In this document: in pieces, positions 46,455 through 55,839 of the stretch
How positions within the stretch are numbered: position 1 is the first letter of the stretch
How the letters are laid out: every line of letters starts with the position of its first letter
DNA from: Pogonophryne albipinna
Taxonomy: Eukaryota; Chordata; Actinopteri; Perciformes; Artedidraconidae
Reading direction: 5' to 3'
NCBI GenBank assembly: GCA_028583405.1
Contig: JAPTMU010000118.1
Location: 151,501-215,500, forward strand
Length of the DNA stretch: 64,000 nt
Notes under the pieces: model-generated
Database searches by the model: none
The model's input: only the letters and a program-made list of their open reading frames with translations
What the model was told of the DNA's origin: nothing
Translations under genes and position numbers: made by a program

Positions 46455-47005
46455 TGGGACAGGCTTCGGCAGGATCCCCCACGGAAGAGGACCAGGAGTT
46501 GGCAGGACCCCCGGCGAGACAGGTAACGGCGGGACCTCCAACTGCACAAGACATGGGATTGGCAGGACTCTCAGCGGGTCCTCCAACGGAACAGGACATA
46601 GGGTTGGCAGGACCCCCAGCAGAAGAGTCGTCGGCGGGACCCCCAACGGGACAGGACACAGGGTTGGCAGGACCCCCGGCAGGAGAGTAGTCGGCGGGAC
46701 CTCCAACGGCACAGGACATAGGGTTGGCAGGACCCCCGGCAGAAGAGTAGTCGGCGGGTCCCCCAACGGGACAGGACACAGGGTTGGCAGGACCCCCGGC
46801 AGCAGAGTAGTCGGCGGGACCTCCAACGGCACAGGACATAGGGTTGGCAGGACCCCCGGCAGAAGAGTAGTCGGCGGGACCCCTAACGGAACAGGACATA
46901 GAGTTGGCAGGACCCCCAGCGGAACCTCCAACGGCACAGGACATAGGGTTGGCAGGACCCCCGGCAGAAGAGTAGACGGCGGGGCCTCCAATGGCACAGG
47001 ACACA
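46455..47005. repeat. 60-bp tandem repeat zone
   Basis: About nine copies of a 60-bp unit with GGGTTGGCAGGACCCCCGGC and CGGCGGGACC(C/T)CCAACGG. Twenty residues per unit. One shorter unit shows a deletion that keeps the frame. Confidence 0.92.
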
Positions 47006-47009
47006 GGGT

Positions 47010-47800
47010 TGGGACTTGAGAGGGAACTCGAGAGGAGACTCGAGAAGGGACTTGAGAGGAGACTCGAGAGGGGACTTGAGAGGGGACTCGAGAGGTGACT
47101 CGAGAGGGGACTCGAGAGGGGACTCGAGAGGGGACTCGAGAGGTGACTCGAGAGGTGACTTGAGAGGGGACTCGAGAGGGAACTCGAGAGGTGACTTGAG
47201 AGGGAACTCGAGAGGAGACTTGAGAGGTGACTTGAGGGGGAAACTGAGAGGTGGCTTGAGAGGGAACTCGAGAGGAGACTCGAGAGGTGACTTGAGAGGG
47301 GACTCGAGAGGAGACTCGAGAGGTGACTTGAGAGGGAACTCGAGAGGAGACTTGAGAAGGAACTCGAGAGGAGACTTGAGAGATGACTTGAGAGGGGACT
47401 GGAGAAGAGACTTGAGAGGGGACTGGAGAAGAGACTTGAGAGGGGACTCGAGAGGGAACTCGGGAGGTGACTCGAGAGGGAACTCGGGAGGTGACTTGAG
47501 AGGGAACTCGGGAGGTGACTTGAGAGGTGACTTGAGAATTGTCTTGAGAGGTGACTTGTGAATTGTCTTGAAAGGGGACTCGAGAGGAGACTTGAGAGAT
47601 GACTCAAGAGGAGACTTGAGAGGGAACTCGAGAGGGGACTCGAGAGGAGACTTGAGAGGGGACTCGAGAGGGAACTCGGGAGGTGACTCGAGAGGGAACT
47701 CGGGAGGTGACTCGAGAGGGAACTCGGGTAGGAACTTGAGAGGAGACTTGAGAGGGGACTTGAGAAGAGACTTGAGAGGGGACCTGAGAGGGGACTTGAG
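47010..47800. repeat. 15-bp tandem repeat zone
   Basis: More than fifty units of about 15 bp, GA(C)TYGAGAGGKGA-type with purine-rich plus strand. Encodes five-residue repeats on either strand: SPL(S/K)S / EFPLE on the minus, GDSRG / GDLRG on the plus. All three-base phase is preserved, so both strands stay open. Confidence 0.93.
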
Positions 47801-48737
47801 TCGGTCGGTACGCCGACAGGACACGTGGAGCTGGCGTCGGCTGGAGAGCCAACAGGAGACGAGGAGCTGGAGTCGGCCGGTACGCCGACAGGCCTCGGGG
47901 AGCTGGCGTTGGCCGGTACGCCGACAGGACTCGGGAGCTGGTGTTGGCTGGAGAGCCAACAGGAGATGAGGTGCTGGAGTCGGCCGGTACGCCGACAGGA
48001 CAAGGGGAGCTGGCGTCGGCCAGAGAGCCAGTCCTGGAGCCGAAACTGGAGTTGGGACCATGGCTACTGGGGCCGGTACTGAAGCCGGAACCATGGCTGC
48101 TGGGGCCGGAGCCATGGCTGCTGGGGCCAGGACTGGGGCTGGGACCATGGCTGTGTGGGCCGGTTCTGTAGCAGGGACCATGGCTGCATGGGCCGGTTCT
48201 GGAGCCGGAACCATGGCTGTGGGGACCGGTTCTGGAGCCGGAACCATTGCTGCTGGGCCCGGTACTGGGGCCGGAACCATGGTTGCTGGGGCCGGAACCA
48301 TGGCCGCTGGGGCCAGAATCAAAATCCAGTCAGGCAAGAATTTCACCAAGTCTCGTTTCTCCATAGCCAACCGGTGCGCCTCTACCAGAGCGGCCTCCTT
48401 CTGCAGAACACTGGATGCTCCCTTCCACCAATCATAGCAGCAAGCCAAATAAAAGGAAAAATGTTGTAGTTCCACCTCAAATGGATCATCTGCTGGGTCC
48501 ATTTCTTGGTCGGTTCGTACTGTTACGGTGTGTGTAGGAAGCAGGACCCAAATGCAGATTAAAGTGACAAAAAACTCCTTTATTTCAAGGCTATACTATT
48601 AAATAAAGACTAAACAGAACTGTGATGGCCACAGCCACACAGGGTAAACCAACTACACTGCATCCTCATCTTCAGTAGTTTTGCTCCAGTGCAGCTACAA
48701 TAAAACATGCCAATTAACACCACACATTTGCTCTAAA

Positions 48738-49154
48738 TGTTACCATGTCCATTGGGGGAGGTTACTTCCTGGTTCAGCAAAGGGTGTGGCAGAGCGCTGA
48801 GGACTCATAAATACTGCAAGGAGACAATTGGGACAGATTGGGACAAACCACCTGCTTCCATGTCAAAGGGGGGATTTGGGTTTTGTCAGTGTCCTTTGTG
48901 TATGATGTGACTATTAATTATCCCTTGGGTTCAACTTGGTTTGACCAAGCCACTATATAGGTTCCTTGGTTTTTCATTGTAGCAGGTCCGTTTTGTTGAG
49001 TTAACACCTGTTATGTTTCTTTGAGGTATTTTCTGTTGACCTCTTTTATAGGCCTTGCTATTATATGATGTTTTGTGGATTTTTGGGTAAATAAAAACCC
49101 TAGTTTATTTAAACCACTCCTGTGTCCGGTTGTCTTACTGCTTGGTCCCTGACA
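48738..49154 (+). mobile_element. Plus-strand LTR nested in minus-strand LTR
   Basis: Starts near TGTTACCATGTCC (or 48861, TGTCAAAGGGGGG) and ends TGGTCCCTGACA. CTATATAGG (~48953) and GTAAATAAAAACCC (~49087) give TATA and poly(A) signals in correct order. No target duplication confirmed, so the left edge is uncertain. Orientation is opposite to the surrounding LTR. Confidence 0.45.
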
Positions 49155-49381
49155 AGAACACTCACCGAGGAACAAGCCATATCACAAGACGAACCGACAA
49201 AGACAGACAGAAAAAGCCATAACTTAAATACACACAAGACTAATCATACAAACAAGACACAGGTGAGGAGGGAGGAGAAAACACAGGGACACCAGGTGAA
49301 CACAATCGGGTAAATTAGAAACACCAGGGAAACTGACTGGGGTTACGTAATGTAACCCAGCTTCTATGAGTATAGGCGCAG

Positions 49382-49522
49382 CCCTCTAAGGCTATCGCTA
49401 TTGGGTTAATCCCACTGCACGTGTGCAGCAATGACAGATTTATTCCACGCCCACCTATGACGTGGGCCCCACCTCAAGGCTCACTTCCGTATAAATAGGA
49501 AGTAGGCCTTACAATCCACTCC
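49382..49522. repeat. DIRS left inverted terminal repeat
   Basis: Contains CTATTGGGTTAATCCCACTG and CCGTATAAATAGGAAGTAGG. The inverse is at 53945-54086 with few differences. TATAAATA may act as a promoter element; on the far repeat it lies upstream of gag on the minus strand. Confidence 0.92.
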
Positions 49523-49565
49523 AACAGCTTTTCTTCAGCTATTCGCGGAACCAGTGGGGCCCGAA

Positions 49566-49670
49566 CCTTAGAGGGCTGCGCCTATACTCATAGAAGCTGG
49601 GTTACAGTACGTAACCCCAGTTCTATATCGTATAAGGCTTCGCCCTCTAAGGCTATCGTTATTGGGTTAA
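49566..49670. repeat. DIRS internal complementary region
   Basis: The first half (49566-49618) is the inverse of the left end beginning GGGGTTACGTAATGTAACCC. The second half (49619-49670) is the inverse of the right end finishing CTTATACGATATAGAAC. In DIRS models this bridges the ends and templates a circular intermediate. The agreement here is seen directly. Confidence 0.9.
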
Positions 49671-49862
49671 GGGCGAAGCAGGATGTAGTCTACGCCCCAC
49701 TGGTTCCGTCCGTTACCAGAAGCACAAAACCACACCTACTCAGTTAATAACCCATGTCCATTTCGGCGTGCGTAAATGGAGCATCACCTTCCCCGGGAAT
49801 ATAGCATTTATAGCACTCTCTCCTTATTAATTTAAACTCCCGACCTTACTCATTCTGGCAGA

Positions 49863-50870
49863 CTATTCAGTACTGAGTGTGTCAGAGATGAATGGGAGAC
49901 ATCCCTCAAATAAAAACGAATAAAAGAACAGGGTGAAGACCAAGATGCAGCAATGCAAATGTCTTCCACTGTCATTCCTCCGTGCAACGCCGTAGAAGTG
50001 ATTTTCTGGGGGATCCAACCCAGAGGAAACATACGCTTGTGACACAGCCTCACACAGCCAGTGTGACAAGCGCTGTGCCGATAGAGGCTTCCCTATTGAG
50101 CGCTCTCTATAATGCACAAATAGTCGCTGGGATTTGCGTAAAGCAGCCGTGCGTGTAACATAGCATGCCAGCGCGTGCACGGGACAGAGGAGATGAGATG
50201 TGGCTTCCTCCTCTGACGTGTGAGGAGGAGGAAAGAAGCCCTCCAAGGTTATCACTCTCGACCTAAACGAGCTTGTGATCACCTTTGGCATAAAAACCGG
50301 GTTCGGGCGCAACCCCGCTGAGCTGCCATCTCCTTGGATCTGGAGACATGATGGAGCCACCGAGAGAGCAGACAAGTCACTCACCCTTTTAGCTGATGTC
50401 AGAGCCAAGAGCAGAGCTACTTTGGCTGACAGAAACTTCAGGGGAACCTGATCCAATGGTTCAAAAGGGGCTTTACTTAGTGCACGCAGCACTACCGCCA
50501 AATCCCATTGAGGCGTTAAAGCGCGTGATACTGGTCTGAGTCTCTGTACTCCTCGCAGGAAACCTTTTGTCAGAGGGTGACTAAACACCGTGCTGATCCC
50601 AAAACCTCCATGGCACGAAGAAATGGCAGCCGCATATGTTTTTATTGTGCTATAGGCCAAATTCCTGTCCAGCAACAGCTGGAGGAATGACAGCACGTGA
50701 GGCAGGGGACACGCAACGGGGTCCATGCCTTTCCCTACACACCAACACTGGAACGCTGTCCATTTGGCTGTGTAAGATGCCCTGGTGGACGCGGCTCTAG
50801 ATCCCTGAATAGTATTCACAACATCTTGAGAGAGGCCGAGCCCCTCTAAGTGTTCCCGTTCAGGGGCCAT
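49863..50870 (-). pseudogene. DIRS tyrosine recombinase (3' frameshift)
   Basis: Integrates the circular DIRS DNA by site-specific recombination. From ATG 50870: MAPEREHLEGLGLSQDVVN, a core-binding domain (TAKWTAFQCWCVGKGMD, LSFLQLLLDRNLAYSTIKTY), then the catalytic domain with LALTSAKRVSDLSAL carrying the first catalytic Arg (~162) and a later Lys-rich beta region. The segment that should carry the His-x-x-Arg motif is altered. The frame leaves at about 50000-50020 while the alternative frame (50053-49850) reads ICIAASWSSPCSFIRFYL, holding the expected Trp/Ser and the probable nucleophilic Tyr. So the C-terminus is broken by an indel. Confidence 0.8.
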
Positions 50871-52134
50871 GCCCACAAACGTTGGCCTAACACTGGGTGA
50901 CCGCTGATTGCTCCCTCCGCCTGGGAGAGAGCATCCCCCTTTGTGTCCAGCAGCTGCGCTGATCGTACACCTCCCTGACGATTTATGTAGGCTGCCGCCG
51001 TCTTGTTGTCTGTTCGAATCAACACATGATGATTCCACAGCAACGGGGCGAAGTGCTGGATTACTTTCCATATGGCGAGTAATTCCAGCGTGTTTATATG
51101 GAGGGACATGTGAGGCGGCCACTGTCCCCCCACTGCCTGCGACATGCATGTTCCCCCCCACCCTGAGAGCGATGCGTCCGTAAACACCGATGTGTGTGAC
51201 GTCACTCTGCCGAGGGGAACCCCCACTGACAGGACGTGGGGATTTTTCCAGTAGGTCAGATCCAAACCTACGGATAGAGGAATGCACACCCTGCGTCTCC
51301 TCTGACGCACTGGGTCGATGCGCAGGCGAATAAACCACCTCTGAAGTCTCCTCATGTAAAGGAGACCCAGGGGAATCACCACGTGACCAGCTGACATCAT
51401 GCCCAACAGCTGCATCACGGTAAGGGCTGTCACCACCCTGCCGGGTGTGACGCGCCTGAGGAGAGCTGTCAAATTCTCCACTCTCCACTGTGAGAGTCGT
51501 GCTCTCATGCGGGCTGAGTTGAATTCCATTCCCAGATACGTGATGATCTGGGAGGGAAGAGGACAGCTCTTCTCCCAATTGATTATGAAACCCAGGCTTG
51601 ACAGGTGAGATACGAGTTGTACCGTCTGTAAAGCAGCTTCCTCTATGGAGCGAGCCAGCAACAGCAGGTCGTCCAGATAAAATAACACTCTCATCCCTCC
51701 TCTGCGTAGCGGCTCCAGTGCCGTCTCCACACACTTTGAAAAAGTGCGTGGAGCCAGGGAATATCCGAACGGCAGTCGGTTGAACTGGCACGCTGTTCCC
51801 TGGAATGAAAAGCGCAGGAATTTCCTGTGTTTTGGGATGATGGTTATGTGGAAGTAAGCATCCTTTAGGTCTATGGAGGTGCACCAGTCCCCTTGGTGAA
51901 AACACTCCATTACCTGTTTGATTGTCAGCATGTGAAACGGCCTTTTTCGTATCACTCTGTTGAATGCTGACAGATCAAGGATGGGTCTCATCCCCCCGGT
52001 CTTTTTCGGGATAAGAAAATAACGGGAGTAAAACCCTTGATTTTCTTCCCCTTGAGGAAGTTCCCGCAGCTCTGACTGGAGCGCAAGACACTGTTCTTGG
52101 GATGACAGAAGTGTTTCCTGAATCCCTTTGAACT
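50846..52134 (-). CDS. DIRS reverse transcriptase-RNase H
   Basis: Copies the element's RNA into DNA and degrades the RNA strand. The frame is open from about 52134 without an ATG (LALQSELRELPQGEENQGFY, SRYFLIPKKTGG); the first ATG is at 51991. Counting from that ATG: LDLSAFN at 5-11, IDLKDAYFHI at 40-49 (motif A Asp), FNRLPFGYSLAPRTF at 70-84, FYLDD at 104-108 (motif C), TYLGMEF at 151-157. RNase H follows with FTDASLSGWGG (Asp 272), TLELLA (Glu 303) and IRTDNKTAAAYINRQGG (Asp 328). All key acidic residues seen are intact. It overlaps the recombinase frame by ~25 bases, usual for DIRS. Confidence 0.88.
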
Positions 52135-52858
52135 ACGGGGGGGTAAGGCAAATTGCAGAGACTACCCTCTGCTGATCAGCCTGCTCATCCATCCGTCCAT
52201 TAAACATAGTCGCCTCCACTCTGAGCACTGCTCTGAGAGCGGGCGTACCTGTTTTTGTTGTGCTGTGGTAGTCATGGTGACAAGCCATGCCAGAGCCCTT
52301 GCCGCCGTTGCTTGTGAAACAACCCAAGGGGGGCCCCGCCCTAAAGGGCTGCGCAGCGGTCTCCACACGCTGCATCACACACCGACTCTCATCCTGTCTC
52401 TGTTTATCATAAACAGGACCCTGAGACGGGTTTCCGCTCCCACTCGCGGAGGTGTGTGCAGTGCTTTTCACCTCATGCGTAACAGCCGCGCTAGGCTTAA
52501 TACGACTGTGTATAGGCACAACTGAGACAGAGGAAAAACCGCTCAGGGTAGAAGCGGCCGATTTATATGTCAAGCCCTGTTGTCTTATAACCGATTGGTT
52601 AAATACAGCAGGCTTATACAGCGAGCCTAGCTGTTTGCTAACCGACAGATTAGACACAGCTGGCTCTAATGGCGAGGTCCTCTGTTTATTAGCCGACAGG
52701 TTAAAAACAGATGGCTTATGCAACAAGTCCTGCTGCCTTTTAATCAATAGATTACTGGCAGCCGGCCTGACTAGTGTGGGGGATACGTGAGACACAGTTG
52801 CTACAGACACACTGTTGAGATTTGAATCATTTTTATTAATAATCCTCTCTTCCCACAT
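52133..52858 (-). pseudogene. DIRS unidentified frame between gag and RT
   Basis: A 241-residue frame with imperfect ~17-residue repeats (NLLIKRQQDLLHKPSVF / NLSANKQRTSPLEPAVS / NLSVSKQLGSLYKPAVF / NQSVIRQQGLTYKSAAS). It is followed by a linker and a degraded region with MACHHDYHSTTKTGTP. No known domain. It may be the C-terminal part of gag. The repeats are unusual for this class. Confidence 0.5.
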
Positions 52859-52873
52859 AACCCCCCCAAAGAG

Positions 52874-53386
52874 TCATCTTCGGTTCTGCTTCCTCGGAGG
52901 TTCTCTCGGAGGAGCAGACCAGGAGCGGGGGTTCTTCCTTCCCCTCCGACTCGTCGCCTGCAGATCCTGTCTCTGCGGCTGAGGAGCGGAGACCTGGGAC
53001 GGAGCCCCTGCAGCTGCCGAAGGGCGCTGACGCCGTTGTTGCTCTCGCCGCTGTCCGCGCTGCCCCCGTTGAGACTGTTGCGGGGGCTGCGGGTGCTGTC
53101 GTTGCTGCCGCTGCTGTTGCTGAGGACGCTTATCCTGAAGCCAGCTAGCGTGACGCCTTATGTCGTCTGCCTGCTCTGCCACCATGGTGTGGAATTGTGG
53201 TCCAAATAGTCCGTCCGGACTGATTGGAGCCTCCAGCAAATCCTTTCCTGCACCCTCCATTATGTTCCCCTGCTGTAGCCAGAGATACCGGTGGGTCTGT
53301 GTCGCCCACGCCGCAATCCGCGCCTGCGAGACTGCGACTGCTGCGCACAGTGTGAGTGCAGTACTGGCCGCCTTACCTATCTCCAA
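52874..53386 (-). pseudogene. DIRS gag-like protein, middle part
   Basis: Continues with a hydrophobic, probably helical segment (STALTLCAAVAVSQARIAAW) and HRYLWLQQGNIM, then GPQFHTMVAEQADDIRRHAS. It then becomes Gln/Arg-rich (QQQQRQQRQHPQPPQQSQ), a likely nucleic-acid-binding tail. The region resembles the gag of fish DIRS-like elements in layout. Stop at 52874; a new frame opens 16 bases later. Confidence 0.65.
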
Positions 53387-53834
53387 TCGACGGTAACGCC
53401 GAGATGGCGGAGATAGGGATCACGGGATCATACACCGGACCTACACCGGGTCCCCTACCTGTCTCCTCCGTCCGGAGGGGAGAGATAATGGGGGAATCAC
53501 CCGGTGATCCCTGAATGGAGGGGGCGTAGTCGTCCGACTCGTGCCCGCCATTCGGATCCAGGAAGTCAATGGCTTTGTCCCCGGAGTACTCCTCCTGGAC
53601 GGTCCAATCGTCCTCGACCTCTGCCGCAGCGAGAGCGTCCGCTCTCTGCTGTCTGAGGGCCAGCGGGAGGCGGGCACAATGCGAGCATGATACCCCGGGA
53701 GTAAGAGCAGCGTTCGCATTCTCTATTCCCAGGCAGGACTCACACAGTGAGTGCCTGTCAATACTCATGATGTAGCCCGTCCCGCACACGGGGCAACTCC
53801 TAACGCCGCCTTGACTTTCCTGCCCATTCTCCAT
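53373..53834 (-). pseudogene. DIRS gag-like protein, N-terminal part
   Basis: Starts MENGQESQGGVRSCPVCG and has two zinc-ribbon-like Cys pairs (CPVCG...CESCLG and CSHCARL), then an acidic region (EVEDDWTVQEEY, DFLDPNGGHESDDYAP). It ends at 53373, overlapping by 14 bases the next frame at 53386. Together these suggest one gag-like protein with a frameshift at ~53380, or programmed frameshifting (inference). First gene after the right terminal repeat. Confidence 0.65.
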
Positions 53835-53944
53835 ACTAGAAAAACAAAGCTTTTTAGGAGGAATCTTTGTTTTTCAGTGAGTAGCTCTTAAAATAACTTG
53901 TTTTTCCTGTCAATGCTTCTGCAACGGAGTGCTGAAGAAAAGTA

Positions 53945-54086
53945 GGAGTGGATTGTAAGGCCTACTTCCTATTTATACGGAAGTGAGCCTGGAGGTGGGG
54001 CCCACATCATAGGTGGGCGTGGAATAAATCTGTCAGTGCTGCACACGTGCAGTGGGATTAACCCAATAGCAATAGCCTTAGAGGGC
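53945..54086. repeat. DIRS right inverted terminal repeat
   Basis: Inverse copy of 49382-49522. It lies at the 5' end of the element on the minus strand and includes TATAAATA about 100 bp upstream of the gag start. Confidence 0.92.
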
Positions 54087-54209
54087 GAAGCCTTATACGA
54101 TATAGAACAGGGAACCACAGACAGATCTAAACAAGACAAAACACAACGCAGACAGAAAACCAAAGACAGATCTAGACAAGACAAAACACAACACAGACAG
54201 ATCGTGACA

Positions 54210-54275
54210 CAAGTGAATGGAATGATGTTTGGCGATTAGGCCCCGGTTTGCAGGATGATCATTCAGGAGGGGAAA
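54210..54275. repeat. 66-bp direct repeat, right copy
   Basis: Matches 45787-45852 by eye with no difference. It lies exactly at the minus-strand start of the LTR (TGTCACG ends at 54209), so it is the last internal sequence before an LTR. Confidence 0.9.
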
Positions 54276-54477
54276 CCCGCTCAGATTAACCCCCAAAATA
54301 AGTGAAGTATGAAGTACTGAGATGTGAAACATTTCTTACCTTAGATCTAGAGATCTATGAATGAAATGAGAGATTAACACGGGGACATGATGAGAATGCC
54401 GGAGTCACTGCCGGGCTTAAGTACTAATACATCGTGGGATGCAGACCCTGCGGTCGACTGCCGAATCAGTGCCGGGC
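54276..54477 (-). other. Internal region end of a neighbouring copy (inference)
   Basis: On the minus strand this precedes the 66-bp repeat and diverges from the left copy after GGTTTTCCCCTCC. No motif; it leads into the minisatellite. Confidence 0.35.
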
Positions 54478-55831
54478 GTTGCAGGGTTAAACATGATGCA
54501 GACCCACTGGCCGCAACCTGCACTTGCAGGGTTAAACATAACGCGACCCACTGGCCGCAACCTGCACTCGCAGGGTTAAACCTAACGCGACCCACTGGCC
54601 GCAACCTGCACTCGCAGGGTTAAACATAACGCAGACCCGGAGGTCACAACCTGACGTGTAGGGTTAGACATGAACACGGACCCGGAGGTCACAACCTGAC
54701 GTGCAGGGTTAGACATGAACACGGACCCGGAGGTCACAACCTGACGTGCAGGGTTAAACATGACACAGACCCGGAGGTCACAACCTGACGTGCAGGGTTA
54801 GACATGAACATGGACCCGGAGGTCACAGCCTGACGTGCAGGGTTAAACATGAACACGGACCCGGAGGTCACAGCCTGACGTGCAGGGTTAAACATGATAC
54901 AGACCCGGAGGTCACAACCTGACGTGCAGGGTTAAACATGACACAGACCCGGAGGTCACAACCTGACGTGCAGGGTTAGACATGAACATGGACCCGGAGG
55001 TCACAACCTGACGTGCAGGGTTAGACATGAACACGGACCCGGAGGTCACAGCCTGACGTGCAGGGTTAAACATGACACAGACCCGGAGGTCACAGCCTGA
55101 CGTGCAGGGTTAAACATGAACACGGACCCGGAGGTCACAGCCTGACGTGCAGGGTTAAACATGACACAGACCCGGAGGTCACAACCTGACGTGCAGGGTT
55201 AAACATGAACACGGACCCGGAGGTCACAGCCTGACGTGCAGGGTTAAACATGACACAGACCCGGAGGTCACAACCTGACGTGCAGGGTTAAACATGACAC
55301 AGACCCGGAGGTCACAACCTGACGTGCAGGGTTAAACATGAACACGGACCCGGAGGTCACAGCCTGACGTGCAGGGTTAAACATGACACAGACCCGGAGG
55401 TCACAGCCTGACGTGCAGGGTTAAACATGACACAGACCCGGAGGTCACAACCTGACGTGCAGGGTTAGACATGAACACGGATCCGGAGGTCACAACCTGA
55501 CGTGCAGGGTTAAACATGACACAGACCCGGAGGTCACAGCCTGACGTGCAGGGTTAAACATGACACAGACCCGGAGGTCACAACCTGACGTGCAGGGTTA
55601 AACATGAACACGGACCCGGAGGTCACAGCCTGACGTGCAGGGTTAAACATGACACAGACCCGGAGGTCACAGCCTGACGTGCAGGGTTAAACATGACACA
55701 GACCCGGAGGTCACAACCTGACGTGCAGGGTTAGACATGAACACGGATCCGGAGGTCACAACCTGACGTGCAGGGTTAAACATGACACAGACCCGGAGGT
55801 CACAGCCTGATGTGCAGGGTTAAACATGAAC
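54478..55831. repeat. ~44-bp minisatellite, about thirty copies
   Basis: The main unit is ACCCGGAGGTCACAACCTGA-based, with CGTGCAGGGTTAAACATGA, period 44 to 46 bp. Two interleaved subtypes alternate (AACATGACACAG and GACATGAACACGG). The first ~150 bp hold four older units with CCACTGGCCGCAACCTGCAC. The array stops at the left TSD of a hAT element. Confidence 0.95.
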
Positions 55832-55839
55832 ACAGTGAC

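Larger units (their letters stand above)
45781..48502 (-). pseudogene. Repetitive-protein gene of an LTR retroelement
   Basis: Starts at ATG 48502 just after an LTR end and leader: MDPADDPFEVELQHFSF, then CCYDWWKG and a charged helix-like region (KEAALVEAHRLAMEKRDLVK). No known domain. From residue ~65 it becomes tandem: MVPAP... units, VGVPADSS-like units, a long 5-residue Ser/Leu/Pro or Lys/Ser/Pro/Leu array (47010-47800), AGGPANPMSCAVGGPADYS units (20 residues), ARPPECRGLRP units, and SALPPGRPPETPSMV units. The end GFPLLNDHPANRGLIAKHHS is conserved in another copy near 54220. Two frames (48502-46883 and 48003-45781) are open; at least one frameshift near 48000 is needed to join start and end. 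Position suggests a gag-like product; function unknown. Confidence 0.5.
49339..54108 (-). mobile_element. DIRS-like tyrosine-recombinase retroelement, 4.77 kb
   Basis: DIRS elements use a tyrosine recombinase in place of an integrase and have no ordinary LTRs. Here the outer ~140 bp are inverted copies (49382-49522 versus 53945-54086). An internal complementary region (49566-49670) matches the two extreme ends. Minus-strand order: gag-like frames, RT-RNase H, recombinase. This is the hallmark architecture. It lies within an LTR; the junctions are GACT|GGGG and AGAAC|AGGG. Nearly full length, but gag and recombinase have frame breaks. Confidence 0.92.
48522..54209 (-). mobile_element. LTR of the repetitive element, invaded twice
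   Basis: On the minus strand the LTR starts TGTCACGATCTGTC (ending at plus 54209) and finishes CACACACCGTAACA (plus 48522). Between these, in order on the minus strand: U3 start with a duplicated ~45-bp block (54109-54200), a DIRS-like element (49339-54108), more U3 with TATTTAAG and a CTGTCTGTCTTTGTCGG stretch (49155-49338), an opposite-orientation LTR (48738-49154), then R/U5 with AATAAAGGAG and GCATTTGGGTCCTGCTTCC. The leader GTACGAACCGACCAAGAA then leads to the ATG at 48502. Style suggests a fish gypsy LTR; inference. Confidence 0.6.

Noticed and set aside
45928..47561. Plus-strand Gly/Arg-rich frames over the repetitive gene
   Set aside because: They mirror the minus-strand repeats whose start, LTR and conserved end all lie on the minus strand.
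50871..51905. N-terminal two thirds of a 680-codon minus-strand frame ahead of the DIRS recombinase
   Set aside because: It is the antiphase shadow of the RT-RNase H frame; real recombinase sequence begins at the ATG at 50870.
54478..55831. CRISPR-like array of 44-bp units
   Set aside because: Units are contiguous with no unique spacers, and this is eukaryotic DNA. It is a minisatellite.
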